DNA of 64,000 nt. It comes from Pseudomonas saxonica. GTDB taxonomy: Bacteria > Pseudomonadota > Gammaproteobacteria > Pseudomonadales > Pseudomonadaceae. Below are positions 19,809-29,691 of this stretch, in pieces; position 1 is the stretch's first letter, and each line of letters starts with the position of its first letter. The stretch covers positions 186,001-250,000 of the forward strand of contig NZ_VFIO01000002.1 of NCBI RefSeq assembly GCF_007858365.1, written 5' to 3'. The notes under the pieces were generated by a model that did not search any database, was not told the origin of the DNA, and was given only the letters and a program-made list of their open reading frames with translations. The translations under genes were made by a program, and so were the position numbers.

Positions 19809-21347
19809 ATGGCTAATAAAACCTCTGCATCGACATCAGTACCGACCACTCTGGACGCTTGGGTTCAGCGCCTGAACGACGCGCAGTTGCCCATCTCGCA
19901 ATACAGCCATGCGCATGTGAGCGCGGCGATCAACGACAGCCGCCGCTCTTTGCGCGATATTGCCGAGATCATGCAAGACAGCCCGGCGTTGGCGTTAAGC
20001 CTGATTCGCGAAGCCAACCAGCATCTGCAAAGCAGCCTGAGTGAACCGGCTGAAAGCCTGGAAGTGGCCCTCAATCGACTGGGGTTGAAGCGCACTCTGG
20101 AAGTGCTTGAGAGCTTGCCCGCTCTGGCACCTGAGGATATGCCGCTGGCTTTCCGACAAATCCAGCTCATCAGCCAGCATGCGGCGCAACAAGCCATCGG
20201 CCTGTTCGGCAATCGCCTGGCGCGGCTCTGGCAAGAGATTTACTGGGGCAGTTTGCTGTTCCTCTCGCCCTTGTGGGCCATGGCGCTGACCCACCCTGAT
20301 CAGCTCGAAGAATGGGAGCTGCGAGTGCTTCACCGAGGTGAGTGCGCCGCCAAGGTTGAGCTCAAGCTGTTCGGCGTACGCCTGTTTGAGATTTGCAGGG
20401 CGCTGGCCGAGTTATGGCAGCTGCCTGCCTGGGTACTGCACGGCTATACCGTGGTCATTGAGCAACAGCCTACGCTGGTCAGAGTGTTGCATATCGCTCG
20501 CGACCGGCATCATCCGCTTCGCCAGCAACAGCGTCTGGACGCCGATCCGGCCTTGCGCAGCTGGCTCAACCAGCCAGCCAGCAGCGTGCTGCTGGCCAAT
20601 GGGTTGGCACTGTCGGCCCAAGCCGCATGGGATATACCGCACAATCGGCGCTGGCAACTTCTGACCAGCCTGTACCTGCAAATGCCGCTGGACGATGTGC
20701 AACAGCTTGTTCACCAAAACGCCGTCAGCAGCGGCCGATACCACTCTTTGCCAGACCTTTGGCACCCGGCGCAGGCACTGCTCTTGCCCTGGAATGCACG
20801 CCGCACGCTGCAAGGCAATCAACCCGCCGCGCCGCCTTCAGCCGAAGCGCTGGCCCTGTGGCGCAAACACTGTGCACAGCTTTTGGCCGAGCCAAGCACG
20901 TTCGCCAATGCGATGCACCTGACCACATGCGCCCGCGAAGCCTTGGTCGCCTGCGGTATGCGCAGGCTAATGGTGTTGATGGCTGACAAGACATCGAGCC
21001 ATCTGCGGGTTTTTCAGGTCTGGGGACTGCCCAAAGAGGTGTTCGATCTGACTTTCAACATCAGCGAGAGTGCCGGCCTGCAGCGTTTGATGGCGCAACC
21101 GGCACAACTGCGCCTGACCCCCGATAACAATGGGGTGATCTGCGCAGCTCTGCCTGACGACCTGCGCGGCCTGTTTCCCGGTGAGCATCTGCTGCTACGC
21201 TCGCTGAGCAATAATGGCCGCGTGGTCATGCTCGTGCTGGCCGACCAGGGCGGCGGCGCGCTCAACGAGACCAGCGTGCAAGCGTTTGGCAAAACCGCGC
21301 AGTGCATTGAAAAAGCCCTGCACAGCTTTACCAACCGCGGGCGTTAG
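19809..21347 (+). CDS. HDOD domain protein with GAF-like C-terminus
   Basis: A cytoplasmic protein of about 512 residues. The N-terminal part (about 15-210) looks like an HDOD domain: LPISQYSHAHVSAAINDSRR, then IAEIMQDSPALALSLIREAN and an ALNRLGLKRTLEVL helix. The C-terminal 140 residues (from LTTCAREALVACGM) resemble a GAF-type sensor fold ending in an amphipathic helix. HDOD proteins act in signalling, often in regulation of motility or the cell cycle, but this one has no proven role. An upstream GTG at 19776 would add 11 residues; ATG 19809 is preferred, although neither has a good ribosome site. It is divergent from motAB, as in P. aeruginosa (PA4955 by position). Confidence 0.78.
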   Translation: MANKTSASTSVPTTLDAWVQRLNDAQLPISQYSHAHVSAAINDSRRSLRDIAEIMQDSPALALSLIREANQHLQSSLSEPAESLEVALNRLGLKRTLEVLESLPALAPEDMPLAFRQIQLISQHAAQQAIGLFGNRLARLWQEIYWGSLLFLSPLWAMALTHPDQLEEWELRVLHRGECAAKVELKLFGVRLFEICRALAELWQLPAWVLHGYTVVIEQQPTLVRVLHIARDRHHPLRQQQRLDADPALRSWLNQPASSVLLANGLALSAQAAWDIPHNRRWQLLTSLYLQMPLDDVQQLVHQNAVSSGRYHSLPDLWHPAQALLLPWNARRTLQGNQPAAPPSAEALALWRKHCAQLLAEPSTFANAMHLTTCAREALVACGMRRLMVLMADKTSSHLRVFQVWGLPKEVFDLTFNISESAGLQRLMAQPAQLRLTPDNNGVICAALPDDLRGLFPGEHLLLRSLSNNGRVVMLVLADQGGGALNETSVQAFGKTAQCIEKALHSFTNRGR

Positions 21348-21389
21348 CGCTTGCGCTACAATCCCCTCTTTTTTCGCTCTGGAGAACCC

Positions 21390-22217
21390 ATGCCTGACTT
21401 CTCTGGCTTGCCGTTGGTGATCGAACCCGGCGACCTGCTCGCACGGCTCGATGCCCCCAACTTGATTGTGGTCGACCTGACCAGCGCAGCACGCTACGGT
21501 GCCGGGCATATTCCGGGTGCTCGCTTTGTCGACCCCAAACGCACGCAACTGGGTCAGCCTCCCGCACCTGGCCTGCTGCCGACACACACGTCGCTGGAAG
21601 CCTTGTTCGGTGAACTGGGGCACACAACCAACGCGGTCTACGTGGTGTATGACGACGAAGGCGGCGGCTGGGCCGGGCGTTTTATCTGGTTGCTCGATGT
21701 GATCGGGCACAAGGCCTATCACTATCTTGATGGCGGCCTTCACGCCTGGATTGCCGAAGGTGGCCCGCTGTCCACCGACGTACCTGCGCCTGTCGGCGGC
21801 CCGGTACGGGTGACGCTGCATGAAGAACCGACCGCCACCCGCGAGTACCTGCAAAGCCGTCTGGGCGCAGACGACCTGGCAATCTGGGATGCGCGCAATC
21901 CCGCCGAATATTCGGGCGAAAAGGTGTTGGCTGCTAAAGGCGGTCACATCCCCGGCGCGATTAATTTTGAATGGACAGCAGGCATGGATAAAACCCGCGA
22001 CCTGCGCATTCGGACCGATATGGCGCAGATCCTCAAGGATCTGGGGATCACACCGGACAAAGAAGTGATTACTCATTGCCAGACCCATCACCGTTCTGGC
22101 TTTACCTATCTCGTTGCCAAAGCACTCGGTTATCCGCGTGTCAAAGGCTACGCCGGCTCCTGGGGCGAATGGGGCAACCACCCCGACACCCCCGTCGAGC
22201 TGCCTGTCAAACACTAA
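21390..22217 (+). CDS. rhdA: Rhodanese RhdA (thiosulfate:cyanide sulfurtransferase)
   Basis: Two tandem rhodanese domains in 275 residues transfer sulfane sulfur. The N-terminal domain is inactive (VDLTSAARYGAGHIPGA). The C-terminal domain has the active-site loop CQTHHRSG with its cysteine near residue 230; this loop is the form known from Azotobacter vinelandii RhdA. The ATG at 21390 has a GGAGAA site 4 nt upstream. Roles suggested for the family are cyanide detoxification, Fe-S repair and redox balance. The psd gene follows after 9 nt, so the two are probably co-transcribed. Confidence 0.93.
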   Translation: MPDFSGLPLVIEPGDLLARLDAPNLIVVDLTSAARYGAGHIPGARFVDPKRTQLGQPPAPGLLPTHTSLEALFGELGHTTNAVYVVYDDEGGGWAGRFIWLLDVIGHKAYHYLDGGLHAWIAEGGPLSTDVPAPVGGPVRVTLHEEPTATREYLQSRLGADDLAIWDARNPAEYSGEKVLAAKGGHIPGAINFEWTAGMDKTRDLRIRTDMAQILKDLGITPDKEVITHCQTHHRSGFTYLVAKALGYPRVKGYAGSWGEWGNHPDTPVELPVKH

Positions 22218-22226
22218 GGACCTGTA

Positions 22227-23093
22227 ATGAAAAAGCGTTTGTTTCTATTGAGTCAGTACCTGCTGCCCCATCACCTGCTGTCGCGTCTGGCCGGCTGCAT
22301 TGCCGAGTGCCGTGTGCGCTGGTTTAAAAATGCGTTCACCACCTGGTTCGCCAAACGCTACAACGTGGACATGTCCCAAGCGCTGGTTGAAGACGTCACC
22401 GCGTACGAACACTTCAACGCCTTCTTCACACGCGCCCTGAAAGACGGCGCTCGCCCGCTGGACCAAACCCCCGGCGCCGTCTTGAGCCCGGCCGATGGTG
22501 CAGTCAGCCAATTGGGTGCCATTGAGCACGGTCGTGTATTCCAGGCTAAAGGCCACAGCTACAGTGTGCTGGAACTGGTGGGCGGCGATGCGGCCGTTGC
22601 GTCGCAGTTCATGGGCGGCGAATTTGCCACCATTTACCTGTCACCCAAGGATTACCACCGTGTGCACATGCCGCTGGCCGGTACTCTGCGAGAAATGATC
22701 TACGTGCCAGGTCGCTTGTTCTCGGTTAACCAGACCACCGCTGAAAACGTGCCGGAGCTGTTTGCCCGCAACGAACGCGCCGTGTGCATTTTTGATACCG
22801 AACGCGGCCCGATGGCCGTGGTATTGGTGGGTGCCATGATCGTGGCATCGATTGAGACGGTATTTGCCGGTTTGGTCACGCCGCCTAAACGCGAGCTGAA
22901 AACTTTCCGTTACGACGAAGCCGCGCGTGCGCCGATTCACTTGGAAAAAGGGGCCGAACTGGGTCGCTTCAAGTTGGGATCGACAGCCATCGTGCTGTTC
23001 GGCCCAGAGCAGGTCAAATGGGCCGAAGGCCTGAGCGCAGGCTCGCCGGTGATGATGGGGCAGAGCATTGGCGCCCCGGCTCACGCCGAATAA
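22227..23093 (+). CDS. psd: Phosphatidylserine decarboxylase proenzyme
   Basis: Inner-membrane enzyme that makes phosphatidylethanolamine from phosphatidylserine. The 288-residue proenzyme has the self-cleavage motif LGST near residues 250-253; the serine becomes the pyruvoyl group. FSPADG-like [12 protein letters not shown] and the [10 protein letters not shown] histidine motif are present. The start is ATG after AAGGA. It is followed by a REP pair. Confidence 0.97.
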   Translation: MKKRLFLLSQYLLPHHLLSRLAGCIAECRVRWFKNAFTTWFAKRYNVDMSQALVEDVTAYEHFNAFFTRALKDGARPLDQTPGAVLSPADGAVSQLGAIEHGRVFQAKGHSYSVLELVGGDAAVASQFMGGEFATIYLSPKDYHRVHMPLAGTLREMIYVPGRLFSVNQTTAENVPELFARNERAVCIFDTERGPMAVVLVGAMIVASIETVFAGLVTPPKRELKTFRYDEAARAPIHLEKGAELGRFKLGSTAIVLFGPEQVKWAEGLSAGSPVMMGQSIGAPAHAE

Positions 23094-23113
23094 CCTGCGA
23101 TCCATACTGACTC

Positions 23114-23246
23114 CGTAGCAGCTGCCGAAGGCGGCGTTCGGCGGCGCAGCCGTCGTAGAAACTAAAATCGCGGTGAATCAAACACACCATGAATTCAGAT
23201 TTCACGATCGCTTCGCAATCGGACGCGGCCTTGGACCGCTGCTACG
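23114..23246. repeat. REP pair (BIME-like) after psd
   Basis: CGTAGCAGCTGCCGAAGGCG begins a GC-rich hairpin (CGAAGGCGGCGTTCGGCGGCGCAGCCGTCG region). The element ends with the inverted unit CGATCGCTTCGCAATCGGACGCGG...CCGCTGCTACG. The outer GTAGCAG and CTGCTAC termini are inverted. It lies between convergent psd and serB and is related to the element at 38159. Such Pseudomonas REPs can bind or attenuate transcription and stabilise mRNA ends. Confidence 0.8.
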
Positions 23247-23253
23247 AAATCAT

Positions 23254-24468
23254 TTAGCCCTGGCTGTTGCGGTCACGCTGGCCCAGCAAATACAGCACGC
23301 CATCCAGCCCCAAGGTCGAAATGGCATGTTTGGCCGATTTTTTAACCAGCGGCTTGGCACGGAAGGCGACACCCAGCCCCGCAATCGCCAGCATCGGCAA
23401 ATCGTTGGCACCATCACCCACCGCAATGGTCTGTTCCAGACTCAAGCCTTCCTTTTGCGCCAGTTCGCGCAGCAAATCAGCCTTGCGTTGTGCATCGACA
23501 ATCGGCTCGACCGCCACGCCTGTCACTTTGCCATCTTCCACGGCCAGTTCATTGGCGAATACGTAATCGATCCCCAATTTGGCCTGCAATTGCTTGGCGA
23601 AGTAAGTGAAGCCGCCTGACAAAATGGCTGTTTTGTAGCCCAAGCGCTTGAGTTCGGCGAACAGCACTTCAGCGCCTTCGGTCAAGCGCAGTGACGCGCC
23701 GATCGAGTCCAGTACGCTCACGTCCAGACCTTTAAGCAGCGCCAGACGTTCTTTGAAGCTGGCTTTGAAATCCAGCTCACCGGCCATCGCGCGCTCGGTG
23801 ATTTCGGACACTTGATCACCCACGCCGGCCGCTTTCGCCAGCTCGTCTATCACTTCGGCTTCAATCAGGGTGGAGTCCATGTCAAACACTGCCAGCCGGC
23901 GATTGCGTCGGAACAGCGTGTCTTCTTGCAGAGCGATATCGACACTGAGTTCCTGGGCCAGATCAAAAAACGCTGCTCGCAGAGCGTCGATATCAGCCAC
24001 GTCACCGCAGACGCGCAACTCGATACAGCTTTTGCTCAGTGCAGTGGGCGCGTCCAGTGACACTCGACCCGACAGACGATCTGTTTGCTCGATGTTCAAC
24101 CCATGCTGACTGATGACCGACGTCACGCGCTGCAATTGCAGGGCCGTCACTTGGCGGCCCATCACGGTCACGACATGGCGTTTCTGGCTTTGCCCATTGA
24201 CCCACTGTTGATAGCGCTCTTCAGTAATTGGGTCAAACACCAACTGCAGCCCTTCTTTAGCGATCAAGGGCTGAAGGTCTTTCAGCACAGCCGACACTTG
24301 ATCGGCGTGAGGAATGTCTACCAGGAACCCCAACGACAAAACGCCGTGAATGGCGGCCTGACCGATGTCGAGAATATTCACCCCATTGCTGGCCAGCACG
24401 CCAGTAATGGCAGCGGTGAGACCTGGACGGTCTTCACCAGTGATGTTTATCAGGACGATTTCGCGCAA
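23254..24468 (-). CDS. serB: Phosphoserine phosphatase SerB, TTG start
   Basis: Last enzyme of serine biosynthesis. The product has about 404 residues, longer than E. coli SerB. An N-terminal ACT-like region (REIVLINITGEDRPGLTAAI) and a second ACT-like part come first. The HAD phosphatase follows: nucleophile motif DMDSTLIEAEV near residue 195, SGGFTYFAKQ, and GDGANDLPMLAIAGLG. The start is taken as TTG at 24466-24468, because the family N-terminus MREIVLINI begins there and GGGGGTG precedes it. An upstream in-frame codon at 24510 adds 14 atypical residues. Confidence 0.95.
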   Translation of the reverse strand: MREIVLINITGEDRPGLTAAITGVLASNGVNILDIGQAAIHGVLSLGFLVDIPHADQVSAVLKDLQPLIAKEGLQLVFDPITEERYQQWVNGQSQKRHVVTVMGRQVTALQLQRVTSVISQHGLNIEQTDRLSGRVSLDAPTALSKSCIELRVCGDVADIDALRAAFFDLAQELSVDIALQEDTLFRRNRRLAVFDMDSTLIEAEVIDELAKAAGVGDQVSEITERAMAGELDFKASFKERLALLKGLDVSVLDSIGASLRLTEGAEVLFAELKRLGYKTAILSGGFTYFAKQLQAKLGIDYVFANELAVEDGKVTGVAVEPIVDAQRKADLLRELAQKEGLSLEQTIAVGDGANDLPMLAIAGLGVAFRAKPLVKKSAKHAISTLGLDGVLYLLGQRDRNSQG

Positions 24469-24600
24469 GGCACACCCCCATTCGCTAAAAAAAACGCATT
24501 CTACCCCCATTCAGTGACCATCGGGCATCGCCAAGGCTTTGCCGCCTCAGGGCTGATCGCTATACTGCGCTCCAACTTAACGGACTAAGAGCCGCGCTCA

Positions 24601-26133
24601 GTGAACCGGCCATTGCCTGTCAAAAACGATAATTTCTTTCTGCTGATCTTCCGGGCCTTGCGCGATCGTCGCGTTCCGATAGCTCTGCGCATTGCCACCC
24701 ACAACGTGATTCTGGTCGCGTTGGCGCTGGTCATTTATGCCGTGGTCATGGGCCTGCAATTCAAGCAGGCCATGCACGAGCAGGCCGATGCGTTGGGGCA
24801 GAGCCTGACCACGCAGACCGCCACGTCGGCGACCGAGTTGCTGGTGTCCAACGACATCCTCAGCCTCAACGTGCTGCTCAACAACCTGACCAAAAATCCC
24901 CTGGTGGCGCACGCTGCTATTTATAGCGTGGATAACCGCATCCTCGCGGAGGCCGGGCAACGCCCTAAAAACAGCCTGCTGGGTGAAACCGAAGGCGTGT
25001 ACCAGACCAAGATCACCTTTCAGGATGTGACGGCCGGGCACCTGCGTATCAGCCTGGACATGAACCAGTTCGAACAGCCGATGACCATCAGCTTGCAGAG
25101 CATGGGCATTCTTAGCGCTATTTTGCTGGCCCTTGCCTTGGCGCTGAGCCTGCGGCTGGGCCGCAACATCACGACGCCCCTGTTGCAACTGCGTGTGTGG
25201 TTGCGCGAACCGGATCCTTACACGCCGGCGATTACCCGTCAGGATGAAATCGGTGATCTGGCCCGCCAACTGCACACCCGCCTGGCGCCGCCTGCTCCAG
25301 AGCCTGAGCCGGAACCCGAAGAAGCTTTCGACGACAGCGAGTATGAAGACGCTGACGACAATGAGCCTACCTTCGAAGTCCGCAACCTGAGCGACCCGAC
25401 CTTCGATGAAAAACCGGCTGTGCCAGCACCCAAAGCGGCACCTCGGCAAGTGATCATTACCGAAGAAGACGAGGGCGACGAAGACCCGTTTTCTGATTTG
25501 CGCGATACCGGCGCCGCCAGTGTGGCGCCAAAAGCCGAAGTCAAAGCTGAGCCGACTGCGCCGCAGCCAAGCGCGGTACTGGCCGTGCAACTGGGGGCGC
25601 AAGAGCAACTGCGACGCTTGCCTCGCGCACGTTTGATGGAGCTGCTGGAGCGTTATCGCGACTGCCTGAACCAGGCGGCGTCGCTGTATCAAAGCGAGTT
25701 GCATACGCTCAATGATGGCAGCACGCTCATGCTGTTCCACAGCGAAGACAGCGGTGAGGACTACCTGACCAATGCGATTTGCTGTGGCGAGTTGCTGCGT
25801 GCCCTGGGTCATGCCTTGCAGATCGAAGTGGCTGACAGCGGCATTACGCTGCAATTGCAGTTGGGTCTGGTGCTGGGCGAAGGCCTGAGCGGGTTGAGCC
25901 AGATTGATTTGTTGCTGACTGAAACGGCGCAGGATGCACTGGCGCTGTCGCAACACAGCCGTAACTTGTTGCTGGTAGAGCGCAAGATCAGTGACGACCC
26001 GCTGATTCGCCAACGCGCCCGCATCCGCCCGATTGCCAGCCCTGAAGGGGCGTGCTGTGTAGAGCGCCTGATGGAGCCTTACCCTTCCATGCTAGAACGC
26101 CAGTTGGCGCGCATGCATGAGAATCGTGGGTAA
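24601..26133 (+). CDS. AhpA/YtjB-family (SMP_2) membrane protein
   Basis: A 510-residue inner-membrane protein with a GTG start at 24601. A membrane helix near residues 33-50 (VILVALALVIYAVVMGLQ) is followed by a periplasmic domain of about 110 residues. A second helix follows (SMGILSAILLALALALSL), then a HAMP-like segment. A long acidic, Pro/Glu-rich linker (PEPEPEPEEAFDDSEYEDAD) precedes a C-terminal cytoplasmic domain. The family (YtjB/Smp in E. coli) is regularly divergent from serB, as here. Its biochemical role is not known; an old link to haemolysin regulation gives the AhpA name. Confidence 0.82.
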   Translation: MNRPLPVKNDNFFLLIFRALRDRRVPIALRIATHNVILVALALVIYAVVMGLQFKQAMHEQADALGQSLTTQTATSATELLVSNDILSLNVLLNNLTKNPLVAHAAIYSVDNRILAEAGQRPKNSLLGETEGVYQTKITFQDVTAGHLRISLDMNQFEQPMTISLQSMGILSAILLALALALSLRLGRNITTPLLQLRVWLREPDPYTPAITRQDEIGDLARQLHTRLAPPAPEPEPEPEEAFDDSEYEDADDNEPTFEVRNLSDPTFDEKPAVPAPKAAPRQVIITEEDEGDEDPFSDLRDTGAASVAPKAEVKAEPTAPQPSAVLAVQLGAQEQLRRLPRARLMELLERYRDCLNQAASLYQSELHTLNDGSTLMLFHSEDSGEDYLTNAICCGELLRALGHALQIEVADSGITLQLQLGLVLGEGLSGLSQIDLLLTETAQDALALSQHSRNLLLVERKISDDPLIRQRARIRPIASPEGACCVERLMEPYPSMLERQLARMHENRG

Positions 26134-26140
26134 GGCGCAC

Positions 26141-26478
26141 AGCCCCTCACCCTAGCCCTCTCCCAGAGGGAGAGGGGACTGATTGGGGGATGCTTCAGGT
26201 TTGCTGCAGCCTGACTGATCACCAGTGAATTCGAAAACACATAGGCCAGTTCACTCTCCCTCCGGGAGAGGGCTAGGGTGAGGGGATGCTTTAGGTTTGC
26301 TGCAGTCTGACTGATCACCAGTGAATTCGAAAACACATAGGCCAGTTCACTCTCCCTCCGGGAGAGGGCTAGGGTGAGGGGATGCTTTAGGTTTGCTGCA
26401 GTCTGACTGATCACCAGTGAATTCGAAAACACATAGGTCGGTTCCCTCTCCCTCCGGGAGAGGGCTAGGGTGAGGGGC
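26141..26478. repeat. Inverted-repeat element with three 96-bp tandem copies
   Basis: A left arm CCCTCACCCTAGCCCTCTCCC (26144) is followed by three near-identical 96-bp units. They start at 26189, 26285 and 26381, from GATGCTT(C/T)AGGTTTGCTGCA to GGGCTAGGGTGAGGG. Each unit ends with the right arm CTCTCCCTCCGGGAGAGG. The first copy differs at a few positions and the third has GTCGGTTCC in place of GCCAGTTCA. It fills most of the 404-nt gap between 26133 and 26538. No gene is credible here: the minus-strand frame through it is open only because 96 is a multiple of 3. Confidence 0.9.
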
Positions 26479-26491
26479 TTTTGCCCTGACC

Positions 26492-26524
26492 AAAAAAATC
26501 CCGCACACGTGCGGGATTTTTTGT
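26492..26524 (-). terminator. Intrinsic terminator after the PqiC-like gene
   Basis: AAAAAATCCCGCACACGTGCGGGATTTTTT: a 9-bp stem flanked by A and T runs on both sides, so it can work on either strand. It lies 14 nt past the stop of the minus-strand lipoprotein gene and also closes the plus-strand gene ending at 26133 beyond the tandem repeat. Confidence 0.88.
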
Positions 26525-26537
26525 TATCGCCAAACAC

Positions 26538-27245
26538 TCAGAACCTGAATACTTCCATATCTGTGCGAATCGGCGACGCCATCGGTATCTTCGGTTTTTC
26601 GCTGTCCTGCTTCGGTGCCGCTTTCTTTTCCGGTGCACGGGGTTCAACCAGTGGCGGCTGGTTAGCCAGCGGCTTGAGCGCCACGGCTAATTGCTCGCTC
26701 AACTGTTGCAACAACTCACCCTGAGCCTTGACCTGATCTGCAGTAGTCCCCGCATGCGGCTTTTCAAGGTGAACCATCCGGTTGTCACGCACCTGCCCAC
26801 GGCGGTCAATCAAACGCCATTGAGCATCCAGAATTGCTGGCTGGTCTTTACCCGAATCCAACCGAGTAATTGACAACAGCACTTGCACATCCGGGCTGAA
26901 ACCCGCAGGCGCAGGGGCCAGCACTACGCGCTGGCTGTCCAGACGCCACGCCAGCTGACGCAACAGCAACTGATCGATGTCTGACGACAAGCTGCCCGCC
27001 CAACGCCCGTCCGGTGCTGCACTCAGGCTGCCATCGGTCTGACGTTGCAGCAGGGTTTCACGTTGCAGGTAATCGGCCACAGTCACCGGGCCAAGTACCA
27101 CCGACATGCCCGCACTTTGCTTGGGCTGGCCGGGGGTGCCGCTGTCCAGCTGGTACAAGGCCGCGGGCTGGTGCACGCTGCACCCCACCAAGCCAAGCAC
27201 GCCAGACAGCAGCGCAATTAAAGGAAGACGTAGAACGTTCATCAT
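26538..27245 (-). CDS. PqiC-like lipoprotein (ABC-type transport auxiliary, DUF330)
   Basis: A 235-residue lipoprotein with signal peptide MMNVLRLPLIALLSGVLGLVGC, lipobox cysteine at 22. The body has the ABC-transport-auxiliary pattern: YQLDSGTPG, VVLGPVTVADYLQRETLLQR, a central WAGSLSSDIDQLLLRQLAWRL and AQWRLIDRRGQVRDNR. The C-terminal tail is rich in Pro/Lys/Glu. Family members (PqiC, YmbA) are outer-membrane lipoproteins that bind MCE-type lipid transporters. No pqiAB genes are next to it here, so its partner would lie elsewhere. Two adjacent ATGs (27245, 27242) are possible starts. The 170-nt gap to parC holds no clear signal beyond a small TCGCGG/CCGCGA hairpin. Confidence 0.85.
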   Translation of the reverse strand: MMNVLRLPLIALLSGVLGLVGCSVHQPAALYQLDSGTPGQPKQSAGMSVVLGPVTVADYLQRETLLQRQTDGSLSAAPDGRWAGSLSSDIDQLLLRQLAWRLDSQRVVLAPAPAGFSPDVQVLLSITRLDSGKDQPAILDAQWRLIDRRGQVRDNRMVHLEKPHAGTTADQVKAQGELLQQLSEQLAVALKPLANQPPLVEPRAPEKKAAPKQDSEKPKIPMASPIRTDMEVFRF

Positions 27246-27415
27246 TCCATCCAGGTGGCCGCCATGTGGCGCGCCTCAATGTGATTCCAATTCATAGGAA
27301 GTTTCTTACACGTCGTTTCACAATCGCGGCATATCATCCGCGAATATCGACCGTGACTCCAGTGCTGTTGCGCCGATCTACGCGATAAAACGCAGACCGG
27401 GCGCTCTAAACAACC

Positions 27416-29680
27416 TTAATTGGGCACTTCTACCAGCAAAGCATCAACACGCTGGAAGCCTCGCGGTAACTTGTTACCACGCCGACCACGCTCTCCTTTG
27501 TAATGTTCAAGGTCGTCAGCTTTGAGCGACAACGTACGTTTACCCGCCTGTAACACCAATGTGGCGTTGTCTGGCAATACGGCAATGTCAGTCACATATT
27601 CATCACGGCTGGCCACGCGATCGCCGGGAATACCGATGATTTTATTGCCCTTGCCTTTGCCCAATTGCGGCAGGTCGCTGACTTTGAAGATCAGCAGGCG
27701 CCCTTCGGTGGTCACCGCTGCCAGCCAGTTGTGCTCTCGGTCTGCCACAGGCCGTGGCTGCATGACGTGCGCGCCCTTTGGCAGGCTAAGCAGCGCTTTA
27801 CCCGCCTTGTTTTTGGCTTGCAGGTCTTCACCTTTGACCACAAAACCGTAACCGGCGTCGGAGGCAATCACGTACAACGCGTCGTCTTCAGGCAACAACA
27901 CGCACTCGAACGTCGCGCCCGGCGGTGGCGTAAGGCGACCGGTTAGCGGCTCACCCTGACCACGGGCAGATGGCAGCGTATGTGCCGCCACCGAATAACT
28001 GCGCCCGGTGGAGTCAATAAACACGGCAAATTGGTTGGAACGCCCCGCAGCAGCGGTTTTATAGCCATCGCCCGCTTTATAGGACAACCCGGTCGCGTCC
28101 AGATCGTGACCTTTACCACACCGAACCCAACCTTTTTCTGACAAAACAACCGTCACCGGCTCGGTGGGTACCAACTCGTTTTCCGACAGAGCTTTGGCTT
28201 CAGTCCGCGCAACGATCGGTGAGCGGCGATCATCACCGTAGGTTTTCGCGTCTTCAATCAGCTCAGTGCGCACCAGCTTTTTGAGCTTGGCTTCGCTGCC
28301 CAGCAACGCTTGCAACTTGGCTTGTTCTTTACGCAGTGCATCTTGTTCGTCGCGCAGCTTCATCTCTTCAAGACGAGCCAACTGGCGCAAACGCGTATCG
28401 AGGATGTAGTCAGCCTGGGTTTCAGTCAGGCCAAAGCGCGCAATCAGCTCGGCCTTGGGGTGCTCCTCGGTACGAATAATGTGGATCACTTCGTCGAGGT
28501 TCAAGTAGGCGGTGAGCAAACCGTCCAACAGGTGCAGACGACGCTCGACTTTATCGAGGCGGAACTGCAGGCGGCGGCGCACGGTGTTGATGCGGAACTC
28601 AAGCCATTCGACCAGCAGGGCTCGCAGGTTTTTCAGCTGCGGCTTGCCGTCCAGGCCGATGATGTTGACGTTGACACGGAACGTGGACTCCAGCTCGGTC
28701 ACGGCAAACAGGTGCTGCATCAGCTCATCGAGATCCACCTTATTGTTGCGCGGGATGATCACGATGCGGCACGGGTTTTCGTGGTCCGATTCGTCACGCA
28801 GGTCAGTCACCATCGCCAACTTGGTCGGCTTGGCCTGCATCAGCGCAGCAATCTGCTCCAGCACCTTGGCGCCCGAGACTTGATGCGGCAAGGCGGTGAC
28901 GACAATATCGCCATCTTCAACGTGATACACCGCCCGCATGCGCACCGAACCACGACCCGTCTGATAAATCTTCAGCAGATCAGCGCGCGGTGTGATGATT
29001 TCGGCTTCGGTCGGGTAGTCAGGACCTTGAATGTGTTCGCACAGTTGCTCGACCGTGGCTTTCGGCTCGTCGAGCAAACGCACGCACGCCGCCGCCACTT
29101 CGCGCAGGTTGTGCGGCGGCACGTCGGTGGCCATGCCCACGGCGATGCCGGTGGTGCCATTGAGCAGGATGTTGGGCAAGCGCGCCGGCAATACAGCCGG
29201 CTCGTCCAGCGTGCCATCAAAGTTCGGTACCCAGTCTGCGGTGCCCTGCCCCAGTTCGCTGAGCAGCACTTCGGAGTAACGCGACAAACGCGCCTCGGTG
29301 TAACGCATGGCCGCGAAGGACTTGGGGTCGTCCGGCGCACCCCAGTTGCCCTGACCATCGACCAAGGTGTAGCGGTAGCTGAACGGCTGCGCCATCAGCA
29401 CCATTGCTTCGTAGCAGGCCGAGTCGCCGTGGGGGTGAAATTTACCGAGCACGTCACCGACGGTACGCGCCGATTTTTTGTGCTTGGAGTCTGCATCCAG
29501 CCCCAGTTCGCTCATGGCGTAAACAATACGCCGCTGTACAGGTTTAAGACCGTCACCGATGTGCGGCAAGGCCCGATCCATGATCACGTACATGGAATAG
29601 TTGAGGTAGGCCTGTTCGGTGAAGTCGGCCAGTGACCGGCGTTCTACGCCGTCCAGGCTGAGATCAAGGGAGTCGCTCAT
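27416..29680 (-). CDS. parC: DNA topoisomerase IV subunit A
   Basis: Catalytic subunit that cuts and rejoins DNA to decatenate replicated chromosomes. The 754-residue protein has the GyrA/ParC breakage domain with the catalytic tyrosine near 127 ([11 protein letters not shown]). The quinolone-determining region reads [12 protein letters not shown] with Ser87 and Glu91, so the common resistance positions look wild type. It ends in a C-terminal beta-pinwheel with repeated strand motifs. The start ATG follows a purine-rich leader. It belongs to the run parE - phytase-like - protease-like - parC. Confidence 0.98.
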   Translation of the reverse strand: MSDSLDLSLDGVERRSLADFTEQAYLNYSMYVIMDRALPHIGDGLKPVQRRIVYAMSELGLDADSKHKKSARTVGDVLGKFHPHGDSACYEAMVLMAQPFSYRYTLVDGQGNWGAPDDPKSFAAMRYTEARLSRYSEVLLSELGQGTADWVPNFDGTLDEPAVLPARLPNILLNGTTGIAVGMATDVPPHNLREVAAACVRLLDEPKATVEQLCEHIQGPDYPTEAEIITPRADLLKIYQTGRGSVRMRAVYHVEDGDIVVTALPHQVSGAKVLEQIAALMQAKPTKLAMVTDLRDESDHENPCRIVIIPRNNKVDLDELMQHLFAVTELESTFRVNVNIIGLDGKPQLKNLRALLVEWLEFRINTVRRRLQFRLDKVERRLHLLDGLLTAYLNLDEVIHIIRTEEHPKAELIARFGLTETQADYILDTRLRQLARLEEMKLRDEQDALRKEQAKLQALLGSEAKLKKLVRTELIEDAKTYGDDRRSPIVARTEAKALSENELVPTEPVTVVLSEKGWVRCGKGHDLDATGLSYKAGDGYKTAAAGRSNQFAVFIDSTGRSYSVAAHTLPSARGQGEPLTGRLTPPPGATFECVLLPEDDALYVIASDAGYGFVVKGEDLQAKNKAGKALLSLPKGAHVMQPRPVADREHNWLAAVTTEGRLLIFKVSDLPQLGKGKGNKIIGIPGDRVASRDEYVTDIAVLPDNATLVLQAGKRTLSLKADDLEHYKGERGRRGNKLPRGFQRVDALLVEVPN

Positions 29681-29691
29681 GCGGACCTCAT

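Noticed and set aside
21357..21362. TACAAT as a -10 box for rhdA
   Set aside because: The nearest TTACCA is 23 nt upstream, too far for a normal spacer, so it is not listed as a promoter.
21195..22214. 339-residue minus-strand frame over rhdA
   Set aside because: Antisense to rhdA, whose active-site loop CQTHHRSG confirms the plus-strand reading.
24598..26013. 471-residue minus-strand frame over the YtjB-like gene
   Set aside because: The plus-strand protein has membrane helices and is in the conserved place divergent from serB; the reverse frame has no recognisable pattern.
26141..26478. Possible CRISPR array
   Set aside because: The copies follow each other with no unique spacers, the unit is 96 bp, and no cas gene is present.
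26079..26537. 152-residue minus-strand frame with an internally repeated protein pattern
   Set aside because: The internal repeat arises because the 96-bp DNA unit is a multiple of 3; there is no ribosome site, and the frame runs through the terminator and repeat arms.
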